From Veillonella sp. DNF00869 (lineage in GTDB: Bacteria > Bacillota > Negativicutes > Veillonellales > Veillonellaceae): a stretch of 24,766 bases of DNA. Position numbers and translations under genes: made by a program. The notes beneath the pieces are model-generated. The model ran no database searches. It was given only the letters and a program-made list of their open reading frames with translations, and was not told the DNA's origin. Of the stretch, positions 8,568 through 16,241 are shown one piece after another. Each line of letters opens with the position of its first letter. Position 1 is the stretch's first letter. The stretch covers positions 1 through 24,766 of the forward strand of contig NZ_KQ960768.1 of NCBI RefSeq assembly GCF_001553345.1, read 5' to 3'.

Positions 8568-9922
8568 GCTTCTTCCTCCCTTAATACACGATGCCACAAA
8601 CCTTCCATATACTCTAATTCTTTCTGTGAAAGTTCTTCATTACGAGCTTCCTTAGCAAATTGGGCAAATAAATCTTTCTCATTTAATTCCTTGAATCGTT
8701 TAGCACCTGTTGTATCTCGCACCACTTCCATACGACCTACTAATTCTAATCGCATACAATATGGAAATACCTTTCGCAAGCGGCGCATTCCGTCCACTAC
8801 AGGTGCCGTATCTAACAATCGTACTTCCACATAATCATTATGATGCCGTGTATGAAGACTTTCATCTGCAAGCAAATCGTCAAAATATCCCGTCAGCCTC
8901 ACAAATTGGCGGCGACCTACAATAGGAATCTCACTGATTGTTGTAGCTCCTTTGCTGTCTATATCAACGATAGTGAAACTTTTACTATACCCTACCTCGT
9001 CAAAGGAATAGGTCAACAAAGATCCACTGTAGCGAATATGGTCCACCCCAATCCGTTGTGGTCTATGCAAGTGACCTAAGGCAGTATATGTAAAATCTTT
9101 GAATACCGTTGTTGGAACTTGCCCAGAACCTCCTACTAACAGAGGCCGTTCCGACTCACTTTCAGCACCACCTGCCACAAAAGCATGAGCCATACAAAGA
9201 CTGCGGTGTCCTTTAGAGCAACGCTTCGCATAATATGACCAATGTTCATAGGCATCTGCGATAGTCCAATTATATTTATTTGTATCAACACCTAACGCAC
9301 ATTCCGCAGTACCGACAACAGAAATCTCATCATTACCTTTATACGAAGAGTTGTCTAAATTTACAATATCTTCATTACTTAAAGAGGCAAATAAATCTGC
9401 CGATTCGCATTGCGTTCTATGTTTTTTAGATGCCTTAACAGATTCGATATGCTCTGTTATTTCTATCTTTTCATTTCCAACACCTTGCCGATTCAGAGCA
9501 CTTTGCATATCACGCACCTCTCCGTAGGGCAATGCCCATACATCGAGTTGACCATACGCATCTTGGAAAGAGATGGGATTTATCCCTTGGTGAGCATGGC
9601 CTAACAAATGGATACCATGAGTTTCCCAAGCACTGTGACCCATCGCTAAGCGTGGTCCGCTATCGTGATTTCCAGAAATAGCCACCATTGGAATTTTTTC
9701 TGTAAATGCTAATCGATGCAAAACTGAATCCCATAACTCAATGGCCTCAATAGGTGGCACTGAGCGATCAAAAACGTCCCCACTGAGGACCACCAGATCA
9801 ATCTGTTCTTCTTTCAGTAAAGGGAAAAATTGATGATCCAATATATGGGCTTGGTCCGTTGTTAAATGTTCGTTATAAAATAGTCGTCCTAAATGCCAGT
9901 CTGCTGTATGTAGTATGCGCAT
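8564..9922 (-). CDS. sbcD: Exonuclease subunit SbcD (Mre11-like nuclease)
   Basis: A 452-residue metallophosphatase-fold nuclease, partner of SbcC. Metal-binding residues are intact: D8 and H10 (ADWHLG), D49 (SGDVFD), N85-H86 (GNHD), H246 (MAHAFV), and H284/H286 (ALGHLHRPQ). The protein is longer than the usual 370-410 residues. Residues about 144-218 form a polar stretch with no recognisable motif, inserted between the LPYGEVRDMQ strand and the MAHAFVAGG strand. It starts 2 nt after the nfo stop with GAGGTG as ribosome site and ends in an ATGA overlap with sbcC. Confidence 0.93.
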   Translation of the reverse strand: MRILHTADWHLGRLFYNEHLTTDQAHILDHQFFPLLKEEQIDLVVLSGDVFDRSVPPIEAIELWDSVLHRLAFTEKIPMVAISGNHDSGPRLAMGHSAWETHGIHLLGHAHQGINPISFQDAYGQLDVWALPYGEVRDMQSALNRQGVGNEKIEITEHIESVKASKKHRTQCESADLFASLSNEDIVNLDNSSYKGNDEISVVGTAECALGVDTNKYNWTIADAYEHWSYYAKRCSKGHRSLCMAHAFVAGGAESESERPLLVGGSGQVPTTVFKDFTYTALGHLHRPQRIGVDHIRYSGSLLTYSFDEVGYSKSFTIVDIDSKGATTISEIPIVGRRQFVRLTGYFDDLLADESLHTRHHNDYVEVRLLDTAPVVDGMRRLRKVFPYCMRLELVGRMEVVRDTTGAKRFKELNEKDLFAQFAKEARNEELSQKELEYMEGLWHRVLREEEA

Positions 9923-9924
9923 AC

Positions 9925-10770
9925 TTACACCTCGTTTGCGTAAATCTCCCGTAAGATAGAAATTTCTTTCGCATATCCATCTAGTTCATTTGGCGTTTCC
10001 AGATAAAATGGTAAATGACGTAATTTTGGATGGGTAATGAAATTAGCAATGGCCTCAATGCCAATATGGCCTTCCCCAATTTTCTCATGTCGATCTTTAT
10101 GGGCTCCCCTCGGATTTTTGGAATCGTTCAAATGCACCGCATGGATTCTGTCTAAGCCTACAAAATGGTCAAACTCCTCCAAAACGCCATCTAAATTTTC
10201 AATGATGTCGTAACCGCCTTCGTGGATATGGCACGTATCTACACAAACTCCGATATATTCTTTATATTTCACGCCGTCAATGATGCGCGCTAATTCTTCA
10301 AAATTACGACCTACTTCGGTCCCTTTCCCTGCCATAGCTTCTAATAAAACTGTCGTCTTCATACCTGGAAAAATCACTTCATTCAACATATCTACGATGT
10401 ATTCAATGCCTTGGTCTACGCCTTGCTTCACATGACTACCAGGGTGAAAGTTATATAAATGTCCAGGTAAATACTCCAACCGCTCCAAATCTTCACGCAT
10501 TGAATTTTTAGCAAACTCACGGAGCCCTGGATCGGCGGCACATGCATTTAAAGTATATGGTGCATGTCCTAATAATTTACCAAATTGATGTTCTTTCAGG
10601 AAAGCATCTAAGGCTTTCATATCTACTTCATCAAAAGCACGTGCCTTACCACCACGAGGGTTTCTCGTAAAGTATTGAAATGTATTGGCACCAATAGACA
10701 GCGCCTCTTTTCCCATATGTAAATATCCTTTGCTAATGGATAAATGACATCCAATTGTTAATTGACTCAT
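9925..10770 (-). CDS. nfo: Endonuclease IV (AP endonuclease) Nfo
   Basis: A 281-residue TIM-barrel AP endonuclease that cleaves 5' to abasic sites in base-excision repair. The full zinc-ligand set is visible: H69, H109, E144, D178, H181, H213, D226, H228 and E258. Typical segments are [48 protein letters not shown] (in pieces) and YLETP. The ATG has AAGGAG upstream. It leads an nfo-sbcD-sbcC block, pairing abasic-site and DNA-end repair. Confidence 0.95.
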   Translation of the reverse strand: MSQLTIGCHLSISKGYLHMGKEALSIGANTFQYFTRNPRGGKARAFDEVDMKALDAFLKEHQFGKLLGHAPYTLNACAADPGLREFAKNSMREDLERLEYLPGHLYNFHPGSHVKQGVDQGIEYIVDMLNEVIFPGMKTTVLLEAMAGKGTEVGRNFEELARIIDGVKYKEYIGVCVDTCHIHEGGYDIIENLDGVLEEFDHFVGLDRIHAVHLNDSKNPRGAHKDRHEKIGEGHIGIEAIANFITHPKLRHLPFYLETPNELDGYAKEISILREIYANEV

Positions 10771-10810
10771 GTATAACTCCTTCTCTTACTGATTCATTTT
10801 CTTACTTTTA

Positions 10811-10819
10811 AGTATATCA
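10811..10819 (-). promoter_or_regulatory. Extended -10 promoter for nfo-sbcDC
   Basis: On the minus strand TGA-TATACT forms an extended -10 (TGN before the hexamer) about 40 nt before the nfo start. No good -35 is visible at 16-18 nt spacing, which is normal for extended -10 promoters. Confidence 0.45.
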
Positions 10820-10853
10820 TGTAACCTTCTACGACATATACAGTTACATAGAA

Positions 10854-10893
10854 AATAGGGGATAATTGTTTATGTAAGCAATTATCCCCTATT
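10854..10893 (-). terminator. Terminator after the PerR-like gene
   Basis: A 15-bp perfect stem (10854-10868 with 10879-10893) containing a GGGG/CCCC core and a 10-nt loop, 41 nt past the regulator stop. The minus-strand tail starts TTTCTATG, so the T-run is short. Confidence 0.7.
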
Positions 10894-10933
10894 CATCTGT
10901 TTCTAATCTAAGACTAGATGGTTTCCATTACTG

Positions 10934-11353
10934 TTAATGTGAGCTTTTACGCAAACATTCTGGACAAATGCCTTCAAAAGACACATGAAGTCCTGTAATT
11001 TCATATTCACTGTGGCGTGCCACTTCTTCTCTTAGACAATTTACTTGTACATCATGCAAATCATTAATACGATTACACATTGTACAACGTACATGTGGAT
11101 GATTTCTTGTATCCCAATCATATCGGCTACAATCATCGCCCAAGTCTAAGACACGAACTATACCAATGCGTTCAAAAATCTCCATCGTTTTATATACAGT
11201 CGCCAAGCTCATACTTGGATGGTCTTCCCGCAAACTTTGGTAGATCATTTCCGCAGTGGGATGGTTGTTTTCTGCGTAAAGAACATTATAAATGGCAATA
11301 CGCTGTGGCGTTACTTTATAACCTTCTTCTCGCAATTTTTGTGCAATATCCAT
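10934..11353 (-). CDS. perR: Fur-family regulator, PerR-like
   Basis: A 139-residue metalloregulator with an N-terminal winged helix (VTPQRIAIYNVL, then the recognition helix SLATVYKTMEIF at 49-60) and a C-terminal dimerisation domain. The residues matching the regulatory metal site of Bacillus PerR are all present: H31, D79, H85, H87 and D98. Structural zinc cysteines are C90/C93 and C130/C133. PerR senses peroxide by metal-catalysed histidine oxidation, which fits better here than iron-sensing Fur. I use the ATG at 11353, preceded by GGAAAGGA; a GTG 18 nt upstream has no comparable site. It stands alone between a promoter and a terminator. Confidence 0.78.
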   Translation of the reverse strand: MDIAQKLREEGYKVTPQRIAIYNVLYAENNHPTAEMIYQSLREDHPSMSLATVYKTMEIFERIGIVRVLDLGDDCSRYDWDTRNHPHVRCTMCNRINDLHDVQVNCLREEVARHSEYEITGLHVSFEGICPECLRKSSH

Positions 11354-11415
11354 AAAGCACATCCTTTCCACTTGGAAGCTTAACTGTGAGATTAAAACAC
11401 TACTACTCTAACTGT

Positions 11416-11459
11416 ATTATATCAGAAAGTTCATTCCCAAACAATAATCAGAATTGTTT
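11416..11459 (-). promoter_or_regulatory. Promoter and overlapping dyad of the PerR-like gene
   Basis: On the minus strand TTGTTT (11439-11444), a 17-nt spacer, then TATAAT (11416-11421). The inverted repeat AAACAAT (11439-11445) / ATTGTTT (11453-11459) covers the -35 and matches the A/T-rich symmetry of PerR-type boxes only loosely. It could be an autoregulatory operator, or a weak terminator of the helicase gene, whose stop is at 11487. No other terminator is visible for that gene. Confidence 0.5.
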
Positions 11460-11486
11460 AATTTTAAATATCGTTACTTAACGAAA

Positions 11487-13028
11487 TTATTCTTTAAAAT
11501 ACGGCTTGAAACCGCTACCTTGATGCTTTTGTTGTTTTTGTCCATCACGAGAACGGCGCTCTCCACTATTGGAACGTTGACTACGATCGCGAGAGGAACG
11601 TCTTCTATCTCCGTCACGACGATCATCACGACGGCGACCATCTCTACGACGATCATCACGGCGACGGCCATCTCGACGTCCACTGTCACGGCGACGACGT
11701 ATGCGAAGTGGCGCTTCTTCTGTAATGCTAACAGGAGTTGTATCTGGCTCTTTTGTCAACAATTTCAAAGCAGCTGCTAATAATGTAACAGAATCGATAT
11801 CATTCAATAATTCTTCTGCACTAGAACGATAGCTTGCTAATTCTTCACGATTATCTGCTAAAGCAATCAATTTCTCTACGGCAATTTTTTGTTGTCCTTC
11901 TAATACTTCTCCCAAAGATGGAGCTTTACGACGAGCAATCTTGCGTTTTGTCAAACGTTCAATGGCATGTAAATGCTCAATTTCACGTGGAATAACGAAT
12001 GTCATTGCCACGCCCGCTTTACCAGCACGACCTGTACGACCGACACGGTGTACATAGCTTTCAGGATCTTGTGGCAAATCGTAATTATACACATGCGTAA
12101 CGCCACTAATATCTAAACCACGAGCCGCTACGTCTGTAGCTACTAAGATATCGATAGTACCTTCACGGAATTGACGAATCACAGAGTCACGTTTTTGTTG
12201 AGACAAGTCACCATGAATACCTTCTGCCATGTAACCACGTTTTTTCAATGCTTCTGTTACTTCGTCTACACGACGTTTTGTACGACCGAACACGATAGCC
12301 AATTCTGGCGCTTGGATATCTAGTAAACGGCACAATACATCAAATTTTTGACGATCTTGTACTTCGATATAATATTGTTCGATTAAATCCATTGTTACTT
12401 GTGTTGGTTTCATACGGATTAATGTTGGCTCTGTTAAGTATGTTTCTGCCAACTCTTGGATTGCTTTTGGCATTGTAGCAGAGAACAATAATGTTTGACG
12501 CTCTTTTGGAACAGCTGTCAAAATTTTATTGATATCATCTACGAAGCCCATGTTTAACATTTCATCCGCTTCATCCAAAATGACAACTTTTACATGGTCA
12601 AAAGAAATAGATTTTCTCTCCATGTGATCCATTAAACGACCAGGTGTCGCTACAATCACTTGTGGATGTTTTTTCAACATACGGAATTGACGTCCAATAT
12701 CTTGTCCACCATAGATTGGTAAGGCTTGAATGTTAGTATGTTGCGCCATTTTATTTAACTCTTCCGCCACTTGAATTGCTAATTCGCGTGTGGGTGAAAG
12801 AATCAATACTTGTGGATCTTGGATTGTTGGATCCACTTGCTCTAACGCTGGGATACCAAAGGCAGCTGTTTTACCAGTACCAGTTTGTGCTTGACCAATC
12901 ATGTCTTGACCGGACTTCGCCGCTGGAATGGCTTCACGTTGAATCGGTGTTGGTTCTTCAAATCCCATGTCATTTAAAGCTCGTAAAATGGGTTCGCTAA
13001 TTTGTAAATCTTCAAATTTAATTTGCAT
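11487..13028 (-). CDS. DEAD-box RNA helicase (CshA/DeaD type) with Arg/Asp-rich tail
   Basis: A 513-residue ATP-dependent RNA helicase. Motifs in order are the Q motif (F5 to Q30), AQTGTGKT 47-54, PTREL 79-83, TPGR 128-131, DEAD 152-155, SAT 183-185, then [11 protein letters not shown] and [10 protein letters not shown] in the second RecA domain. The last 70 residues form a basic tail of repeated RRRD/RRDG units ending in a [10 protein letters not shown] tip. Such tails bind RNA non-specifically and tether these helicases to ribosomal or degradosome RNA; cold-adaptation and mRNA-decay roles are typical. AGGAGG lies upstream, and an extended -10 TGATATAAT is at 13081-13089. Which paralogue name applies cannot be settled here. 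Confidence 0.92.
   Translation of the reverse strand: MQIKFEDLQISEPILRALNDMGFEEPTPIQREAIPAAKSGQDMIGQAQTGTGKTAAFGIPALEQVDPTIQDPQVLILSPTRELAIQVAEELNKMAQHTNIQALPIYGGQDIGRQFRMLKKHPQVIVATPGRLMDHMERKSISFDHVKVVILDEADEMLNMGFVDDINKILTAVPKERQTLLFSATMPKAIQELAETYLTEPTLIRMKPTQVTMDLIEQYYIEVQDRQKFDVLCRLLDIQAPELAIVFGRTKRRVDEVTEALKKRGYMAEGIHGDLSQQKRDSVIRQFREGTIDILVATDVAARGLDISGVTHVYNYDLPQDPESYVHRVGRTGRAGKAGVAMTFVIPREIEHLHAIERLTKRKIARRKAPSLGEVLEGQQKIAVEKLIALADNREELASYRSSAEELLNDIDSVTLLAAALKLLTKEPDTTPVSITEEAPLRIRRRRDSGRRDGRRRDDRRRDGRRRDDRRDGDRRRSSRDRSQRSNSGERRSRDGQKQQKHQGSGFKPYFKE
11575..11700 (-). repeat. In-frame repeat encoding the RRRD/RRDG tail
   Basis: Degenerate tandem copies of an 18-24 nt unit (plus-strand core CGACGATCATCACGACGGCGA) encode alternating Arg and Asp codons in the helicase tail. 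Repeat-number variation between strains would be expected. Confidence 0.6.
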
Positions 13029-13080
13029 ATATGAAAGGGTCCTCCTTTAAAATCTTGTTATGTATTATGCGAATTAGTAT

Positions 13081-13089
13081 ATTATATCA
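13081..13089 (-). promoter_or_regulatory. Extended -10 promoter of the DEAD-box helicase
   Basis: On the minus strand TGA-TATAAT lies about 55 nt before the helicase ATG. No clear -35 is visible. The predicted leader is about 45 nt and ends in AGGAGG. Confidence 0.5.
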
Positions 13090-13163
13090 CACTGGGCATC
13101 GGTTTGTATATCAAAGTATGATAGAGCACTATATGTTTCAATCCTTCACCATGAGGTTCCCTA

Positions 13164-13192
13164 TTGTACTGACCATTATTTCATGGTATACT
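13164..13192 (+). promoter_or_regulatory. Promoter of tRNA-Arg
   Basis: TTGTAC (13164-13169), 17-nt spacer, TATACT (13187-13192). The predicted start is only a few nt before the mature 5' end of the tRNA. Confidence 0.75.
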
Positions 13193-13206
13193 TTAACGGT
13201 ATACAC

Positions 13207-13281
13207 GCGCCTATAGCTCAGGGGATAGAGCGCCGGTCTCCGGAACCGGGTGCGCAGGTTCGATTCCTGCTAGGCGCACCA
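13207..13281 (+). tRNA. tRNA-Arg(CCG)
   Basis: Cloverleaf: acceptor GCGCCTA/TAGGCGC, D-stem GCTC/GAGC, anticodon stem CCGGT/ACCGG with loop CTCCGGA (anticodon CCG), T-loop TTCGATT, discriminator A and an encoded CCA. Monocistronic, flanked by its own promoter and terminator. Confidence 0.96.
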
Positions 13282-13284
13282 AAT

Positions 13285-13317
13285 AAAAGGCTTCTCAAGT
13301 TTTGAGAAGCCTTTTTT
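13285..13317 (+). terminator. Intrinsic terminator of tRNA-Arg
   Basis: A 14-bp perfect stem AAAAGGCTTCTCAA / TTGAGAAGCCTTTT (13285-13298, 13302-13315) with a 3-nt loop and a T-run reaching 13317. Confidence 0.92.
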
Positions 13318-13368
13318 ATATGTATTCAACGCTTAAATTTTCAAGTCAAACGCAGCTCTACTGAATGA

Positions 13369-13424
13369 TAAATCTCGTATAGTCCTTACAGCATACGCTA
13401 TAAGGACTATTAGTACAAGATTTA
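13369..13424 (-). terminator. Two-part hairpin after the autotransporter gene
   Basis: Inner stem ATAGTCCTTA (13379-13388) with TAAGGACTAT (13401-13410), capped by AGC/GCT pairing. Outer stem TAAATCT (13369-13375) with AGATTTA (13418-13424). It starts right after the autotransporter stop. The T-run on the minus strand is poor, so it may be a 3'-end-protecting hairpin as well as a terminator. Confidence 0.6.
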
Positions 13425-13425
13425 A

Positions 13426-15681
13426 TTAGAAGTTATACCGTACTCCCGCATCAATACGCCATGTAGTGTCTATAGTAGCACCAAAGTTTTTAGTGAATGT
13501 ACCATATACATATGTACTTGGACGAACGCTCCAGGAGCCTCCAATTTCAGCATCAAGCCATGTATCTTTCAAATCAAGTTCTGTATGTACTGTTGGATTA
13601 CCTGGCGCGGAATATGTCGTATTGACCTTACTAGAGAATTCATGAGCCAATGCGAGTTTTGCAAAGATGTTGGATGTTTCTGTTTCTCTACCAATGCCAA
13701 GACCCAATCGACCTACAGCAGAGTTAACAGCGTCAGCTTTCACATGCATAGAGCCACCACCAACAAGATTAGCATCATAGGATACGCCATTCAAACGACC
13801 TATAATAAATTCTACACTAGGATCCACGTAGAAACCATTTTGTTGTTTAATACGTTTACCGTATTCAGCACTTAAAGAGGTACCAAATGTATGATACTCC
13901 CCATTCAATTGATGTCCCCCTAGTGAATGAAGTTTGTAAGTATTGGATAAGCGGTTTCCACGAGCGATGATATCTAAGTAACGTCCATCATCATGTTGTT
14001 TTGTACCATATAACCCAATACCAACGGTTTTGCTGTCTCCGTTGCCAACGGCATAGGAATTACTAGACGTACTGTAATCTAGAGCGCCACCAAAAATCCA
14101 ACCATTGGATACCTTATGATCATAACCAACTTGTACACCATTATATGTCATATGAGCATCAGCACCATTTGTCATGTTAGATTTGCCACCAATGTATTTA
14201 GCCCATACACCTTGGTTTGTATTAGTCAAACGAAGGTCCCCTAAACGACGTTGTAAATCGTTCGTAGTATTATGCCAAGCTATCGCTGTAGATGTGAGAG
14301 CAGATTTCGCACCACTTACCAAGGAAGATTCACTAGCATGTGTTACCGTCGCGGTATCAGTAACGACAAGATTACCTTGTGCATCAAATGCATTTGTACC
14401 AAGTTCCGTCATAGCAGCCGGTCTTGTAATACCTTCATTAACTTGAACAGCAGCAGCTAGTTTCTTATCATTCCCAGTATATTGTAATTTAGTGGCTAAC
14501 GATTTCATTTCTGCACGATAACTTGCATCATCAGTCAAATTCTTAGCACTATCACCTTGTACAGTGATGTGGCTATGATCAGCGGCATGTTGAATTATGA
14601 TTTGTCCATTGCCAGCTTCGCTCGCTAGCGCACCTGTTTTATAATCAGCATTTACAAAACCACTATAGTTTTGAATCGTAATAGGACGAGCATCGATAGG
14701 ATGGATAATACCTGCTGAGGTTAGATTTACACCACCTACAAGATTACGAACTTTACTGCCTTTATATAAGTAGGCTGCATCATCTCCTGATGGACGTGGT
14801 TTTTTTGGTGTAGGTCGTTCCATACCAATCCATTCATTATTCCAAGTAGCACCATTTTGTAAATAGATATCGGCACCAGAATTATGCGGATTTTTATTAC
14901 TTTCAGCATATTCATTTAACACAGCACCAGTAAGCTTAGAGTTAGAGGTTGTAAAAGCTAGTCCTATATTTGCTGGCGCTTCATTAGGATTTGGATTATC
15001 ACCATAATCTTTATTAATTAACCCTACATTACCAATAGCCACTAAATCTTTCGTACCTGGGTGTTTACCATCGGTACCTGCATTCACATATACATCGCCC
15101 TCTTCTGCCACAACAGAATAGATATCTGACGTTGTAACAGGATGCGTTATAATACGACCACCGCCATCAACGATAATATGGCCTCGGTGATTAGCTTGTA
15201 ATCCTACTCCCACAGCGTCAATATCTACATTGCCTTTCACATGAATATTGCTATCACCATAGTCTCTGTTAGGATTATCATTATGATGTGGCACCTTACC
15301 ACCAAGACCAGAATAGACAGCACTCATATAATAATGTCCCAATTCACGCTTAGATGCTGGCGCATCATTTTTTAATCGTACAATGAGATCTTTATCTATG
15401 GTCAATTGAGATCCGTATCCAATAAAAATCCCTGCTACATTTTTACTTTTACTTTTACCGTTCTCCATTTCCATCAAGCTTTTACCATGTACATTGACGG
15501 TCAACGTGTCTTCTATATGCTTAACGTCAGGTTCCGTTTGCTTTTGAGAGCCCATCGATAAACCAATTAAGTTTTCTGCTTTATCACTATACATAGTAAT
15601 ATCTGTAGCCATTACGGAATAAGACATTCCTGTTACTACTAATGCAGCCATCACTGCTGATACATGACGTGTAATTTTCAT
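13426..15681 (-). CDS. Type Va autotransporter, outer-membrane beta-barrel
   Basis: A 751-residue secreted protein. A Sec signal peptide (basic MKITRH, hydrophobic core, cleavage likely after VMA near residue 25) is followed by a passenger to about 450 rich in N, G, D and short strands (beta-helix-like). A helical linker near 450-486 precedes a barrel at 487-751 that starts GVWAKYIGGK and ends VRYNF, with the terminal aromatic residue needed for BAM recognition. I see no cysteine in the protein. No protease triad is evident, so adhesion or aggregation is a guess. The ATG at 15681 has GGAGG five nt upstream; a TTG 18 nt earlier is not supported. The barrel establishes that the host has an outer membrane. 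Single gene, divergent from the aro operon. Confidence 0.87.
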   Translation of the reverse strand: MKITRHVSAVMAALVVTGMSYSVMATDITMYSDKAENLIGLSMGSQKQTEPDVKHIEDTLTVNVHGKSLMEMENGKSKSKNVAGIFIGYGSQLTIDKDLIVRLKNDAPASKRELGHYYMSAVYSGLGGKVPHHNDNPNRDYGDSNIHVKGNVDIDAVGVGLQANHRGHIIVDGGGRIITHPVTTSDIYSVVAEEGDVYVNAGTDGKHPGTKDLVAIGNVGLINKDYGDNPNPNEAPANIGLAFTTSNSKLTGAVLNEYAESNKNPHNSGADIYLQNGATWNNEWIGMERPTPKKPRPSGDDAAYLYKGSKVRNLVGGVNLTSAGIIHPIDARPITIQNYSGFVNADYKTGALASEAGNGQIIIQHAADHSHITVQGDSAKNLTDDASYRAEMKSLATKLQYTGNDKKLAAAVQVNEGITRPAAMTELGTNAFDAQGNLVVTDTATVTHASESSLVSGAKSALTSTAIAWHNTTNDLQRRLGDLRLTNTNQGVWAKYIGGKSNMTNGADAHMTYNGVQVGYDHKVSNGWIFGGALDYSTSSNSYAVGNGDSKTVGIGLYGTKQHDDGRYLDIIARGNRLSNTYKLHSLGGHQLNGEYHTFGTSLSAEYGKRIKQQNGFYVDPSVEFIIGRLNGVSYDANLVGGGSMHVKADAVNSAVGRLGLGIGRETETSNIFAKLALAHEFSSKVNTTYSAPGNPTVHTELDLKDTWLDAEIGGSWSVRPSTYVYGTFTKNFGATIDTTWRIDAGVRYNF

Positions 15682-15784
15682 AAAAGCCTCCACAATCAAT
15701 AATAGATATCAATAAACTACTGTCATTATACATTGTTATTTATACTTCGTACATACTTATATACCTATAAATATGCTATTATGC

Positions 15785-15841
15785 ATACTTTATATAGTAA
15801 AGTATTATTATACCAATTAGTTATAATTGATAAAATTATCA
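15785..15841. promoter_or_regulatory. Two dyads between the autotransporter and aro operon
   Basis: ATACTTTA (15785-15792) / TAAAGTAT (15798-15805) is an 8-bp perfect inverted repeat, and TGATAA-AA-TTATCA (15828-15841) is a 6-bp one whose half-sites resemble Fur boxes. They lie 105-160 nt before the autotransporter ATG and about the same distance before the aro promoter. I see no convincing autotransporter promoter. No regulator is assigned. Confidence 0.3.
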
Positions 15842-15944
15842 TATATCTTTTATGCAGATATTATAAGAATATTTAATTCTCACTGCTGTTGATAATCCTT
15901 TTTTGCATTTGATCCTAATTTTGATCCCAATTTGAATTTTTTTC

Positions 15945-15973
15945 TTGCCAAACTTAAATGAATGGAGTATACT
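15945..15973 (+). promoter_or_regulatory. Promoter of the aro operon
   Basis: TTGCCA (15945-15950), a 17-nt spacer, then TATACT (15968-15973). The predicted start near 15980 gives a leader RNA of about 260 nt that includes the leader peptide and attenuator. Two TTTGATCC copies (15908, 15920) and a TTTGAATT (15931), spaced 11-12 nt, lie just upstream of the -35. Confidence 0.8.
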
Positions 15974-16006
15974 AAACGCAATTATTGAAAGAAAGGAGTC
16001 ACTACA

Positions 16007-16102
16007 ATGATGAAGCAAGCCAATTTAGCTACAACAAATGCAAATACATTTTTTTGGTTCTTTATCCAAACTACGGGTAAAGAACTATTTGAGCTACGCT
16101 AA
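16007..16102 (+). CDS. Phe/Trp-rich leader peptide of the aro operon
   Basis: A 31-codon frame starting with two ATGs, 8 nt after AGGAG (15994-15998). Residues 14-20 read TFFWFFI, so five consecutive aromatic codons (TTT TTT TGG TTC TTT, 16049-16063) occur in a peptide with only one other Phe (residue 28) and no Tyr. It precedes a mutually exclusive antiterminator/terminator pair and then aroF. This is the layout of the E. coli pheA and trp leader peptides. I infer that the peptide is a sensor: a ribosome stalled on aromatic codons when charged tRNA-Phe or tRNA-Trp is scarce leaves the antiterminator free. The product probably has no function of its own. Confidence 0.85.
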   Translation: MMKQANLATTNANTFFWFFIQTTGKELFELR

Positions 16103-16152
16103 TTTAGGTATCATCACTGAGTGGCTTTAAATAGTGGTAAGGGCTACCCGTA
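16072..16152 (+). promoter_or_regulatory. Antiterminator of the aro attenuator
   Basis: TACGGGTA (16072-16079, inside the leader frame just after the aromatic codons) pairs perfectly with TACCCGTA (16145-16152), which includes most of the left arm of the terminator. ACTATTT (16084-16090) pairs with AAATAGT (16129-16135), extended by AGC/GCT, inside it. A ribosome at the stop codon (16100) would cover the inner 5' strand and break this fold. A ribosome held at 16049-16063 leaves most or all of it free. Confidence 0.75.
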
Positions 16153-16178
16153 CTAGGTATAGGCGGGTAGCCCTTTTT
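16139..16178 (+). terminator. Attenuator terminator before aroF
   Basis: A 12-bp stem AAGGGCTACCCG (16139-16150) / CGGGTAGCCCTT (16164-16175), a 13-nt loop and a T-run 16174-16178. It lies between the leader peptide and aroF rather than after a gene, so it controls read-through into the operon. Confidence 0.92.
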
Positions 16179-16241
16179 ATATATCTTCCTATACCACCAC
16201 TCACAAATGCCTATACATATTAAGATTTTTAGGAGGATCTT

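Noticed and set aside
8565..8597. Longer SbcC start
   Set aside because: The ATG at 8567 has an ATGA overlap with sbcD and a proper ribosome site, and begins with the conserved MRPLRLEMTAFGPY sequence.
11454..11780. A Thr/Ser-rich frame opposite the helicase tail
   Set aside because: Its composition is the mirror of the Arg/Asp repeat on the real coding strand, and it lacks a ribosome site.
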